Shown here piece after piece: positions 27,530-34,435 of a DNA stretch of 34,435 nucleotides. Position numbers and translations under genes: made by a program. The stretch's first letter is position 1. Each line of letters starts with the position of its first letter. Source of the stretch: an uncultured Methylococcaceae bacterium (GTDB lineage Bacteria; Pseudomonadota; Gammaproteobacteria; Methylococcales; Methylomonadaceae); NCBI GenBank assembly GCA_903917345.1, contig CAIXAE010000021.1, positions 1 to 34,435 on the forward strand, given 5' to 3'. Under the pieces are notes generated by a model, which saw only the letters and a program-made list of their open reading frames with translations, was not told the origin of the DNA and ran no database searches.

Positions 27530-28630
27530 TTAAAGTCTCATGGGCATTACAATAAATTTATAAGTAGAATCAGTAGGTTCATCAATAAAGCAACTTGTTA
27601 AATTGCTCGCTATTGTTAATACAGCATATTCTGAATCTAAATTTGAAAAAGCATCTAATAAATATTGTGCATTAAATGCAATGGAAATAGGGCTTCCATC
27701 ATAGTCTATAGAAACCTCTTCTTCAGCTTCATCATGTTCTAAATTATGAGAACTGATTTTTAAACTTCCGTTTGAAATATCTAAAGTAATGCCTTTCAAT
27801 TTTTCATGGGAAAGAATAGAGACCCGCGTTAAAGCATCTTTTAAAGGTAATCTTGGTATTTGAATGGGACTGAAGAAGTCTTGATCAAAAATTTTACTAA
27901 AATCAGGGTATTTAGAATCTACTAATTTAGCTGAGAAAACAATATTTTTAAAATGTACTTTAATATTATTATTTGAAAATTGTATTTTTAACTCTAACTC
28001 AGGATCATCCAGTAATTTACTTAATTCATGCACACCTTTTCGAGGAAAAATAATTCTAGACTCAAATCCAGTGGATTCATTCAATGAATCTTCATATATA
28101 GATAATCTATGGCCATCAGATGCTACTAATTTGAGTTTAGTATTTGATATATTAAGTAATAAACCATTCAAGTAATATCTAACATCTTGATTAGCCATAC
28201 AAAAAAGAGTCTTATCTAATGCTTTTTTGAATTTACCAGAATTGATAGTAACAACATTTTCTAATTCGGATTCTGAAAATTCTGGATAATTATTTGCAGG
28301 TAAACAATTTAAAGAAAAGCGACTTCTATTAGAGGATATTTTCACTTTACCATTTTGAAGTTCAAATTTGATTTCAGCTTCTTGGGGTAAGAGGCGACAA
28401 ATATCTAAGAACTTTCTTGCTGGTACTGTAATTGCACCTGTGGTTTCTGGTGAAAAGTTAATTTTGGCGACTATTTGGATTTCTAAATCTGTTCCTGTTA
28501 GATAAAGAAATTGATCTTCGGCAACTATCAATACATTTGAAAGTATCGGCATAGTTTGTCTTTTTTCAATGACACTTACTATTTGTTGTAATGCAGGTAA
28601 TATTTCTTCCCGATTAATTAGAAATTTCAT
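27530..28630 (-). CDS. dnaN: DNA polymerase III beta sliding clamp
   Basis: DnaN forms the ring-shaped dimer that tethers DNA polymerase III and other enzymes to DNA. The 366-residue length matches E. coli (366). Three equivalent domains are visible, beginning MKFLINREEILPALQQIVSV, and typical segments are RQTMPILSNVLI near residue 23, RSRFSLNCLPANNYPEF near residue 105, ALDKTLFCMANQDVRYYLNG near residue 137 and the terminal YKFIVMPMRL, where the peptide-binding MPMRL is conserved. The gene lies downstream of the origin-like gap and upstream of recF. Its promoter must lie within the DnaA-box region, which would link its expression to DnaA. Confidence 0.97.
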   Translation of the reverse strand: MKFLINREEILPALQQIVSVIEKRQTMPILSNVLIVAEDQFLYLTGTDLEIQIVAKINFSPETTGAITVPARKFLDICRLLPQEAEIKFELQNGKVKISSNRSRFSLNCLPANNYPEFSESELENVVTINSGKFKKALDKTLFCMANQDVRYYLNGLLLNISNTKLKLVASDGHRLSIYEDSLNESTGFESRIIFPRKGVHELSKLLDDPELELKIQFSNNNIKVHFKNIVFSAKLVDSKYPDFSKIFDQDFFSPIQIPRLPLKDALTRVSILSHEKLKGITLDISNGSLKISSHNLEHDEAEEEVSIDYDGSPISIAFNAQYLLDAFSNLDSEYAVLTIASNLTSCFIDEPTDSTYKFIVMPMRL

Positions 28631-28955
28631 AATTTTTTATATGTATTGATTGCCGATGGTTATTTGTATTATCGAGTCTTCAAGTTTGAAATGGTTAGAT
28701 TTACTATTAATAGAATTATTCTTTATTTCTTTTATTTATTACTATTAGGAATAAAAATACTGTGGATAACTTTTAATTCTATTATATATCAATAAGTTAT
28801 TTGTTTATTGTCTGAGCCTATTAATTGTGTATAACCTATGTATAAAAAATACATTTAAATCTTCATTTTATTTATACACAGTTTTATCCACTAAATTTAA
28901 CACTTTATACATAGTATATACACATGCCTTGTATATAAAGAGTTGAGATTTTATC
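28631..28955. other. Candidate replication origin region (oriC) with DnaA boxes
   Basis: A 325-base AT-rich gap between dnaN and dnaA with no gene. It has three matches to the DnaA box TTATNCACA: 28761-28769 (TGTGGATAA, i.e. TTATCCACA on minus), 28826-28834 (TTATACACA on minus) and 28872-28880 (TTATACACA on plus). One-mismatch boxes lie at 28884-28892, 28905-28913 and 28916-28924. AT-rich runs at 28711-28750 could be the unwinding element. The neighbouring genes are read outward on both sides. In pseudomonads the origin may lie between dnaA and rpmH instead; that gap here is shorter and has no perfect box. Confidence 0.75.
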
Positions 28956-30272
28956 TTAATGGGAAAGCGTTCGCAGAAGATTTGAGTAATCTTCTGCAAC
29001 ACCCATATCAGAAATCTTCAATTCACTAATTTTCTTACATGCATTCATCACTGTTGTATGATCACGTCCACCAAACGCATCTCCAATTTCAGGAAAACTA
29101 TAAGAGGTAAGTTCTCTCGCTAAGCTCATAGCTATTTGACGAGGACGAGTGATATTTTGTTTACGCGTTTTTGAAGAGAGATCCGTTACTCTTATTTTAA
29201 AATACTCTGCTACCGTTTTTTGGATATTATCCATATTGACTAATTTATCTTTTAAAGAAATTAAATCATGTAATGCTTCTTTAGTGAATTCAATCGATAT
29301 TGGACGGCCTGTAAATTGAGAATTTGCAATAACTCGCCTTAAAGCACCTTCTAAATCACGAACGTTGAAAGGAATCTTTTTGGCAATAAAAAACGCAACT
29401 TCTTGTGGAAGCAAAATATTAGCTTGTTGAGCTTTTTTCATAAGAATTGCCGCTCTAGTTTCCATATCAGGGGGGTCTATTGAAACGGGCAGTCCACAAC
29501 CAAATCTGGATTTTAATCTGTCTTCAAGACCAATAATTTCTTTAGGATATTTATCGCAAGTAAGTACTATTTGGCGTTTTTTATCCAATAACGTATTGAA
29601 TGTATGGAAAAACTCTTCTTGAGAGCGTTCTTTACCAGCAAAAAACTGAATATCATCAATGAGTAAAACATCAATAGCCCTATAATATTCTTTAAAAGCA
29701 TTAATGGAGTTTTGTTGTAAAGAACGCACCATATCTTGTACAAATTTTTCTGAATGCAGATATACGATCGTTGCATTAGGGTTTGTTTTAAAAACTGCAT
29801 TGCCGATGGCATGCATAAGGTGTGTTTTACCTAGTCCAGATCCACCATAAATTAATAATGGGTTGTAGGCTTTACCCAAGTTCTCAGAGACTTGTATGGA
29901 CGCTGCTCGACCTAACTGATTAGATTTACCTTCTACAAAATTTTCAAAGGTAAAAGCTTTATTAAGGAAGTTGGGTATGGTTTTCTTTGATTCAGTGACT
30001 TTTGTTTTTGGCGTTACAGGAGTTGAGGGTGCTTTTTTTGAACCAATTTCAAAAGAAAGACCATATTTGCCATCCGAAAACTCAAGTACAGATTCTTCTA
30101 TCTTTGCTAGATAATGTTGTTTAACCCAATCTAGAACAAATTTATTAGGAGCTAATAATTTTATTTGTTCATCAGTTTCTATTGCTTGTAGCGGCCTTAT
30201 CCAAGTACTAAAATCAGAACTGGATATCTCATTTTCGAGTTTTGATAGACAATTTTTCCAGATTGGATTCAT
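28956..30272 (-). CDS. dnaA: Chromosomal replication initiator DnaA
   Basis: DnaA binds DnaA boxes in oriC, melts the DNA and recruits the helicase. The 438-residue protein is slightly shorter than E. coli DnaA (467), mainly in the flexible linker (residues about 80-105, [20 protein letters not shown]). Domain I starts [20 protein letters not shown]; domain III shows Walker [16 protein letters not shown] near residue 142, Walker [13 protein letters not shown] and the sensor region; domain IV contains the DNA-binding signature [15 protein letters not shown]. It is divergent from rpmH. Autoregulation is common in the family and a DnaA-box cluster lies downstream of the gene, but none was seen in its promoter gap. 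Confidence 0.97.
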   Translation of the reverse strand: MNPIWKNCLSKLENEISSSDFSTWIRPLQAIETDEQIKLLAPNKFVLDWVKQHYLAKIEESVLEFSDGKYGLSFEIGSKKAPSTPVTPKTKVTESKKTIPNFLNKAFTFENFVEGKSNQLGRAASIQVSENLGKAYNPLLIYGGSGLGKTHLMHAIGNAVFKTNPNATIVYLHSEKFVQDMVRSLQQNSINAFKEYYRAIDVLLIDDIQFFAGKERSQEEFFHTFNTLLDKKRQIVLTCDKYPKEIIGLEDRLKSRFGCGLPVSIDPPDMETRAAILMKKAQQANILLPQEVAFFIAKKIPFNVRDLEGALRRVIANSQFTGRPISIEFTKEALHDLISLKDKLVNMDNIQKTVAEYFKIRVTDLSSKTRKQNITRPRQIAMSLARELTSYSFPEIGDAFGGRDHTTVMNACKKISELKISDMGVAEDYSNLLRTLSH

Positions 30273-30359
30273 TAACGTAGTTACTTTTTTAGTTTGATAA
30301 GGGTCAAATAAAAGAATTAATAATTGTACTTAAATATCGTGAATCATAGAATTGCTTAA

Positions 30360-30388
30360 TTGACATGCTATACATATTATTTTATCAT
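30360..30388 (+). promoter_or_regulatory. Predicted sigma70 promoter for rpmH
   Basis: TTGACA (30360-30365) and TATCAT (30383-30388) with a 17-bp spacer, in the dnaA-rpmH gap, reading rightward. The transcription start would be near 30395, about 50 nt before the rpmH ATG. Confidence 0.6.
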
Positions 30389-30445
30389 CCGTAGTCTTTT
30401 TTATGTGTTTTTGTTAACACTCAACTCACTTAGGTCATAAATATT

Positions 30446-30580
30446 ATGAAAAGAACGTATCAACCAAGCAAACTTAAACGCGCAAGAACTCATGGATTTC
30501 GTGCAAGAATGGCGACTGTAGGTGGTCGTAAAGTATTAAATGCTCGTAGAGCAAAAGGTCGCGCTCAATTAACTGTTTAG
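30446..30580 (+). CDS. rpmH: Ribosomal protein bL34
   Basis: A 44-residue protein, [20 protein letters not shown] followed by [20 protein letters not shown] and QLTV, the canonical bL34 of the large ribosomal subunit. The family has the same length and the GFRAR and GR-x-VLxxRRxKGR motifs. It is divergent from dnaA and directly precedes rnpA, an arrangement conserved across bacteria. Its predicted promoter is in the upstream gap. Confidence 0.98.
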   Translation: MKRTYQPSKLKRARTHGFRARMATVGGRKVLNARRAKGRAQLTV

Positions 30581-30590
30581 TTGATGTTGG

Positions 30591-30959
30591 GTGATAGAGC
30601 AAAGTTTTAATTTTCCCTCTGAGTTACGGTTAAAAAAACCATCTGAGTATAAAAAAGTTTTTGATAAGCCTGTAAAATCAAGTGATACTTATTTTACATT
30701 GTTAGCTATTAGGAATGAACATGATCATCCTAGGTTAGGCTTAGCGATAGCAAAAAAAAATGTCAGAAAGGCAGTTAATAGAAATATTATTAAGCGCACA
30801 GTAAGGGAAAATTTTAGATTAAAACAGCAAAGTTTAGGTAACATAGATGTTGTTGTTTTAGCTCGAAAAGAAGCAATAGATGCTCCGTCAGAATCATTAA
30901 GAATTTCTCTGGAAAAACATTGGCTTAGATTGGTGTCCCGATGCGCTTCTTGCTCATAG
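30591..30959 (+). CDS. rnpA: RNase P protein component
   Basis: The 122-residue protein subunit of RNase P, which removes 5' leaders from tRNA precursors together with the RNA subunit. The conserved RNA-binding motif (R-N-x-x-K-R-x-x-R-E) is seen as [14 protein letters not shown] near residue 65, and [17 protein letters not shown] precedes it. The start is GTG, ten bases after rpmH. The last 19 bases overlap yidD, an arrangement common in bacteria. The reading frame runs through the yidD start without a break. Confidence 0.96.
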   Translation: MIEQSFNFPSELRLKKPSEYKKVFDKPVKSSDTYFTLLAIRNEHDHPRLGLAIAKKNVRKAVNRNIIKRTVRENFRLKQQSLGNIDVVVLARKEAIDAPSESLRISLEKHWLRLVSRCASCS

Positions 30960-31174
30960 CAATAATAAAGTTATACAAATACTTTATTAGTCCATTGCTG
31001 GGTGATAATTGTCGTTTTTACCCAAGCTGTTCCAGTTATTCCATAGAAGCATTCGAGAAACATGGTGTTTTTATTGGCTTCTATATGACTCTAAAAAGAT
31101 TATTGAAATGTCACCCTTTTCATAAAGGGGGCATAGATCCTGTTCCAGAAAAAATTGGTAATAAGAATGGATAA
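30941..31174 (+). CDS. yidD: Membrane protein insertion efficiency factor YidD
   Basis: A 77-residue cytoplasmic, membrane-associated protein that aids insertion by YidC. It has the family core, [20 protein letters not shown] near residue 17, which includes the two conserved cysteines of C-R-F-x-P-S-C, then [20 protein letters not shown] and [13 protein letters not shown]. The basic, amphipathic N-terminus ([15 protein letters not shown]) would associate with the membrane. It overlaps the rnpA end, and its last bases overlap the yidC start, so all three are translationally coupled. Confidence 0.95.
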   Translation: MRFLLIAIIKLYKYFISPLLGDNCRFYPSCSSYSIEAFEKHGVFIGFYMTLKRLLKCHPFHKGGIDPVPEKIGNKNG

Positions 31175-32879
31175 TATAAGATTTGTACTCGTTGTTACTT
31201 TTGGAATGTTGATATTTATGTTGTGGCAGGCATGGGAGCAGGACTATAACCCTAAGCCAGAAGTAGCTACTATTTCAACGCCAGAACTGACAAAAAATAA
31301 AGAAGATTTACCCGTTACAGCTCAATCCTCTATACAGGCTGAATCAAGTGCACAGGGTTCAGTTGCGTTATCAGAATCTATTTCATCAAGTTCAAAAACA
31401 ATTAAAATTAAAAGTGATGTAATAGCTTTAGAAATTGATTTACAAGGTGGAACAATATCTAATTTAGATTTATTGAGCTATCCAACACAAAAAACAAATA
31501 ATGTAGTTGATAGCCTGCGTGAATTTGTTGGCATGTCACCGGCAGAAATAAATAAAACACCTGTTCGCCTCTTTAATGATAATCAGGAAAAAATATTTGT
31601 TGCACAAAGCGGTTTAATTGCGGATGCGGGTTTGCCGACTGCTCCAAATCATTACACTGTATTCTCTAGTGTAAAAGATCAATACAATTTACAAGACAAT
31701 CAAGATACACTTTCTGTACCTCTGACGTGGACTGACAATCATGGTTTTTCTCTTACCAAGATTTACACCTTCAAACGTGGTAGTTACGAAATAAAATTGG
31801 ATCAGGTTGTTAAAAACAATACAGGAAAAATTTGGATTGGAAGACAATATAGTCAGCTATTGAAAGTAGAAGATAAGTCTAGTAAAGGTAATATGCTAAC
31901 GGGCGGTATGAGAGCTTATGATGGTGGTGTTATTTATACTGAAAAGAATAAATATCAAAAAATAAGCTTTGATGATATGGCTGAAAAAACGTTAGATGAA
32001 ATGTCAAAAGGTGGATGGACGGCATTTATTCAACATTATTTTGCTTCTGCATGGATTCCACCCGCAGATCAAGAAAACCATTTTTATACTAAAGAATTAA
32101 ATGATAATCGCTATGTAATTGGTACTTATTCTCCAATGGTGAGTGTTGAGAGTAATACAAGTGCGCAATTTTCATCTCAATTATTTGCTGGTCCAAAAGT
32201 ACAGCCATTAATGGAACAGGTTGCTACTGGTCTAGAGCTGACAGTTGACTATAGTGTACTTACCTTTATTGGCAAACCAATTTATTGGTTATTGAATCAA
32301 ATTCATGGTGTTGTTGGTAATTGGGGTGTATCAATTATTGGTGTTACTTTTTGTATAAAATTATTATTTTTTCCATTGTCTCAAGCTAGTTTTAGATCAA
32401 TGGCTAAAATGCGAAAAATACAACCTCGTCTTAAAGAATTACAAGAACGTTTTGCTGATGACAGACAACGTTTCAATACGGAGATGATGGGGCTCTATAA
32501 GAAAGAAAAAGTAAATCCGTTGGGTGGTTGTTTACCTATATTGATACAAATTCCTGTCTTTATGGCTTTGTACTGGGTATTAAGTGAAACGGTAGAGTTT
32601 CGTCAAGCGCCATTCGTATTGTGGATACAAGATTTATCAATTCAAGATCCGTTTTATATTTTGCCAATTATTATGGGTATTAGCATGAAAATTCAGCAAG
32701 GTTTGAATCCACCACCGATAGATCCAGTTCAAGCGAAAGTAATGAAAATGTTTCCAATCGTTTTTACAATTTTCTTCTTATTTTTCCCTGCAGGTTTGGT
32801 TTTATATTGGGTATTTAATAATACGCTATCAATCATTCAACAAACCTATATTACTAAGCAAATAGAAAAAGCGAACTAA
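31167..32879 (+). CDS. yidC: Membrane protein insertase YidC
   Basis: YidC inserts proteins into the inner membrane, alone or with SecYEG. I chose the ATG that gives [20 protein letters not shown], the standard N-terminal span of gammaproteobacterial YidC, over an in-frame TTG 12 bases earlier. After the span comes the large periplasmic beta-sandwich domain (about residues 60-350) typical of Gram-negative YidC, then five conserved helices with [20 protein letters not shown], the cytoplasmic [17 protein letters not shown] loop and [20 protein letters not shown]. The 570-residue length is close to E. coli YidC (548). It overlaps yidD by 8 bases and is followed by mnmE with a one-base gap. Confidence 0.97.
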   Translation: MDNIRFVLVVTFGMLIFMLWQAWEQDYNPKPEVATISTPELTKNKEDLPVTAQSSIQAESSAQGSVALSESISSSSKTIKIKSDVIALEIDLQGGTISNLDLLSYPTQKTNNVVDSLREFVGMSPAEINKTPVRLFNDNQEKIFVAQSGLIADAGLPTAPNHYTVFSSVKDQYNLQDNQDTLSVPLTWTDNHGFSLTKIYTFKRGSYEIKLDQVVKNNTGKIWIGRQYSQLLKVEDKSSKGNMLTGGMRAYDGGVIYTEKNKYQKISFDDMAEKTLDEMSKGGWTAFIQHYFASAWIPPADQENHFYTKELNDNRYVIGTYSPMVSVESNTSAQFSSQLFAGPKVQPLMEQVATGLELTVDYSVLTFIGKPIYWLLNQIHGVVGNWGVSIIGVTFCIKLLFFPLSQASFRSMAKMRKIQPRLKELQERFADDRQRFNTEMMGLYKKEKVNPLGGCLPILIQIPVFMALYWVLSETVEFRQAPFVLWIQDLSIQDPFYILPIIMGISMKIQQGLNPPPIDPVQAKVMKMFPIVFTIFFLFFPAGLVLYWVFNNTLSIIQQTYITKQIEKAN

Positions 32880-32880
32880 T

Positions 32881-34224
32881 TTGCTTGTAAATCAAGATAC
32901 CATTGCAGCAATTGCTACACCGCCAGGGAATGGTGGTGTAGGTATTATTAGAATTTCAGGAACAAAAGTTACTGAAATTGCCCAAAAAATCCTTAATAAA
33001 TCCCCTGAAGCACGACAAGCTATTTTTTCTTCTTTTATAAATGAAGATAAAACAATCATTGATTCTGGTATTTGTCTTTATTTTCCGGGGCCAGCATCTT
33101 ATACCGGTGAAGATATACTTGAATTGCAAGGCCATGGCGGCTCAGTTGTATTAGATATGTTATTACAACGTGTAATATCTTTAGGTGCTCGGATAGCAAA
33201 TCCAGGTGAATTCACAGAGCGTGCGTTTTTGAACGGTAAATTAGATTTAGCTCAAGCAGAAGCAGTCGCAGATTTAATAGAAAGTACTACAGAGCAGTCA
33301 GTAAGATCTGCTCAAAAATCTATGCAAGGGGTATTTTCAAATCAGATAAACGATATAGTGTCTGAGTTAACTCAGTTACGCGTTTATGTTGAAGCGGCGA
33401 TAGATTTTGTGGATGAGGAAATCGATTTTTTAACCGACGGTGTAGTTGAAATCCGCATTATTAGATTAATTGAAAAAATAAACGAAATTAAAAAAACTGC
33501 TCAGCAGGGTCGACTATTGCGAGATGGTATGACTGTTGTATTAGTAGGTAAGCCTAATGCGGGTAAATCGAGTTTATTAAATGCATTGGCGGGCCATGAA
33601 GCCGCAATTGTTACTGATATTGCAGGGACGACTCGAGATATTTTGAGAGAAAGAATTCAACTGGATGGAATGCCGTTGCATATCATTGATACAGCAGGGT
33701 TGAGAGATAGTGATAATCTGATTGAACAAGAAGGAATTCGTAGGGCGCATTTAGAAATTCAAAAGGCCGATAAAATATTACTACTAATAGATGCGAGAGA
33801 TCAGGGAGATGAAGAAGTATTAAAAACGTTACCATCAGATATTCCTCTTATTAAAGTGTTTAATAAAATTGATCTAATAAACGGTTCTCCAAGGATAGAA
33901 AAAACAGAGTCTGCTTATAGTTGTTATATATCCGTTAAAAAAGACAGCGGAATGGATTTGCTTAAAGAACATTTGAAAGAAAGCGTTGGCTATGATGCCG
34001 CAGCAGATAATGTATTTTTGGCTAGAAGACGTCATATAGAAGCAATAAGAGTAGGTTGTGAATTGGTAGAAAATGCTTTGAGTCAATTGAGGGTAAACAA
34101 GGCGGGAGAATTAGTTGCAGAAGATTTACGCCTTGCACAAATTAGCTTTTCTGAAATTACGGGGACGGTTACTTCTGATGAGTTATTAGGAAAGATATTT
34201 TCAAGCTTCTGCATTGGTAAGTAA
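32881..34224 (+). CDS. mnmE: tRNA modification GTPase MnmE
   Basis: MnmE, with MnmG, modifies uridine 34 of certain tRNAs (5-carboxymethylaminomethyl). The 447-residue protein has the formyl-THF-binding N-domain (TIAAIATPPGNGGVGIIRIS), the helical domain and a G domain: G1 GKPNAGKSSLLN near residue 222, AGTTRD, G3 DTAGLRDSD and G4 NKIDL. It ends in the catalytic FCIGK tail, so it is complete. The start is a TTG directly behind yidC; no closer ATG is available, and the resulting N-terminus fits the family. mnmG, often nearby, is not in the window: rRNA promoter sequences follow instead. Confidence 0.95.
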   Translation: MLVNQDTIAAIATPPGNGGVGIIRISGTKVTEIAQKILNKSPEARQAIFSSFINEDKTIIDSGICLYFPGPASYTGEDILELQGHGGSVVLDMLLQRVISLGARIANPGEFTERAFLNGKLDLAQAEAVADLIESTTEQSVRSAQKSMQGVFSNQINDIVSELTQLRVYVEAAIDFVDEEIDFLTDGVVEIRIIRLIEKINEIKKTAQQGRLLRDGMTVVLVGKPNAGKSSLLNALAGHEAAIVTDIAGTTRDILRERIQLDGMPLHIIDTAGLRDSDNLIEQEGIRRAHLEIQKADKILLLIDARDQGDEEVLKTLPSDIPLIKVFNKIDLINGSPRIEKTESAYSCYISVKKDSGMDLLKEHLKESVGYDAAADNVFLARRRHIEAIRVGCELVENALSQLRVNKAGELVAEDLRLAQISFSEITGTVTSDELLGKIFSSFCIGK

Positions 34225-34231
34225 AAGTCTG

Positions 34232-34259
34232 TTGACAAAGCGTAAAAATTAGCTATAAT
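34232..34259 (+). promoter_or_regulatory. rRNA operon promoter P1 (predicted)
   Basis: Perfect TTGACA (34232-34237) and TATAAT (34254-34259) hexamers with a 16-bp spacer, beginning 8 bases after the mnmE stop. An AT-rich spacer is followed by a GGTCGG discriminator-like region. Two consensus promoters in tandem before an antitermination leader are typical of rrn operons. Confidence 0.85.
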
Positions 34260-34327
34260 GGTCGGCTTCCTTGGTGATTCTGTATAGGGTTTCTGGGGGG
34301 TGGAGAGGTGGATGTGTTGGCGGGATG

Positions 34328-34355
34328 TTGACAAACGAGATTGACTCTGTATAAT
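34328..34355 (+). promoter_or_regulatory. rRNA operon promoter P2 (predicted)
   Basis: A second perfect TTGACA (34328-34333) / TATAAT (34350-34355) pair, again with a 16-bp spacer, 96 bases downstream of P1. The start would be near 34362, so the leader from here to the window end is about 75 nt. Confidence 0.85.
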
Positions 34356-34368
34356 AGTCGAGCTCAAC

Positions 34369-34435
34369 GGGGCTTCGGTTCCACGCTCTTTAAAAATCTG
34401 ATCAAAATAATTTGTGTGGGTGCTTGTGGCGATAG
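34369..34435 (+). promoter_or_regulatory. rRNA antitermination leader (boxB/boxA/boxC-like)
   Basis: GGGGC-TTCG-GTTCC (34369-34382) is a 5-bp hairpin with a UUCG loop in the boxB position. CGCTCTTTAAAAA (34384-34396) matches the E. coli boxA TGCTCTTTAACA in most bases, and TGTGTGGG (34413-34420) matches boxC. This is the order of the rrn leader in enterobacteria just before 16S rRNA. The 16S gene itself lies past the right edge. Confidence 0.8.

Noticed and set aside
30273-30445. Origin of replication between dnaA and rpmH
   Set aside because: The gap is short, has no perfect DnaA box and contains an rpmH promoter; the dnaA-dnaN gap is better supported, though not proven.
31155-31166. TTG start for yidC four codons upstream
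   Set aside because: The ATG at 31167 gives the standard YidC N-terminus, so the TTG is unlikely to be the start.

Overview
The window is chromosomal DNA from a low-GC gammaproteobacterium and includes the replication-origin region. The gene order dnaN-dnaA/rpmH-rnpA-yidD-yidC-mnmE, a type II secretion GspE, FabV, an ANR/FNR-type oxygen regulator and Pseudomonas-type parS palindromes all fit that class. The mixture would suit the methanotroph/Methylococcales neighbourhood, but nothing here proves it, so the genus is left open.

Layout, left to right. (1) 1-4.5 kb: the 5' part of gspE (runs off the left edge), an FHS-family sugar:proton symporter and a lipoprotein GH3 beta-glucosidase, which form a small glucan/sugar scavenging pair. 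(2) 4.5-8.9 kb: a lysine/diaminopimelate cluster, dapC-dapD-yehS-small acidic ORF-yffB-dapE, covering three steps of the succinylase branch. (3) 9.1-10.1 kb: two paralogous secreted helical proteins of unknown function, each followed 12 nt after its stop by a long RNA hairpin. (4) 10.3-12.3 kb: an SDR oxidoreductase, a 55-aa single-span membrane protein with two FNR-like sites upstream, and an FNR/ANR regulator with all four cluster cysteines. (5) 12.4-15.7 kb: fabV, a POT-family peptide:proton symporter and an outer-membrane beta-barrel-like protein. (6) 15.7-16.4 kb: a gene-poor stretch with a broken Phd-type antitoxin gene, a degenerate 21-bp tandem repeat, a 38-codon ORF and a palindrome. 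(7) 16.4-21.6 kb: a tightly overlapping moxR-DUF58-DUF4381-vWA-vWA/TPR operon (Bat type). (8) 21.6-22.2 kb: ppa. (9) 22.3-30.3 kb: thyA, lgt, gyrB, recF, dnaN and dnaA, all leftward, with two parS sites at the gyrB/recF junction and a DnaA-box cluster between dnaN and dnaA. (10) 30.4-34.2 kb: rpmH, rnpA, yidD, yidC and mnmE, all rightward. (11) 34.2 kb to the end: two consensus sigma70 promoters and a boxB/boxA/boxC-like antitermination leader, so a ribosomal RNA operon should start just past the right edge.

Genes on both sides of the 28.6-30.4 kb region are mostly read away from it, as expected for an origin. The Bat operon and the 55-aa ORF are the only clear head-on exceptions. The core is conserved housekeeping. 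The parts least explained by known genes are the FNR-linked small membrane protein, the secreted helical paralogue pair with its 3' hairpins, the decayed region at 15.7-16.4 kb, and the altered metal site in the second vWA protein.
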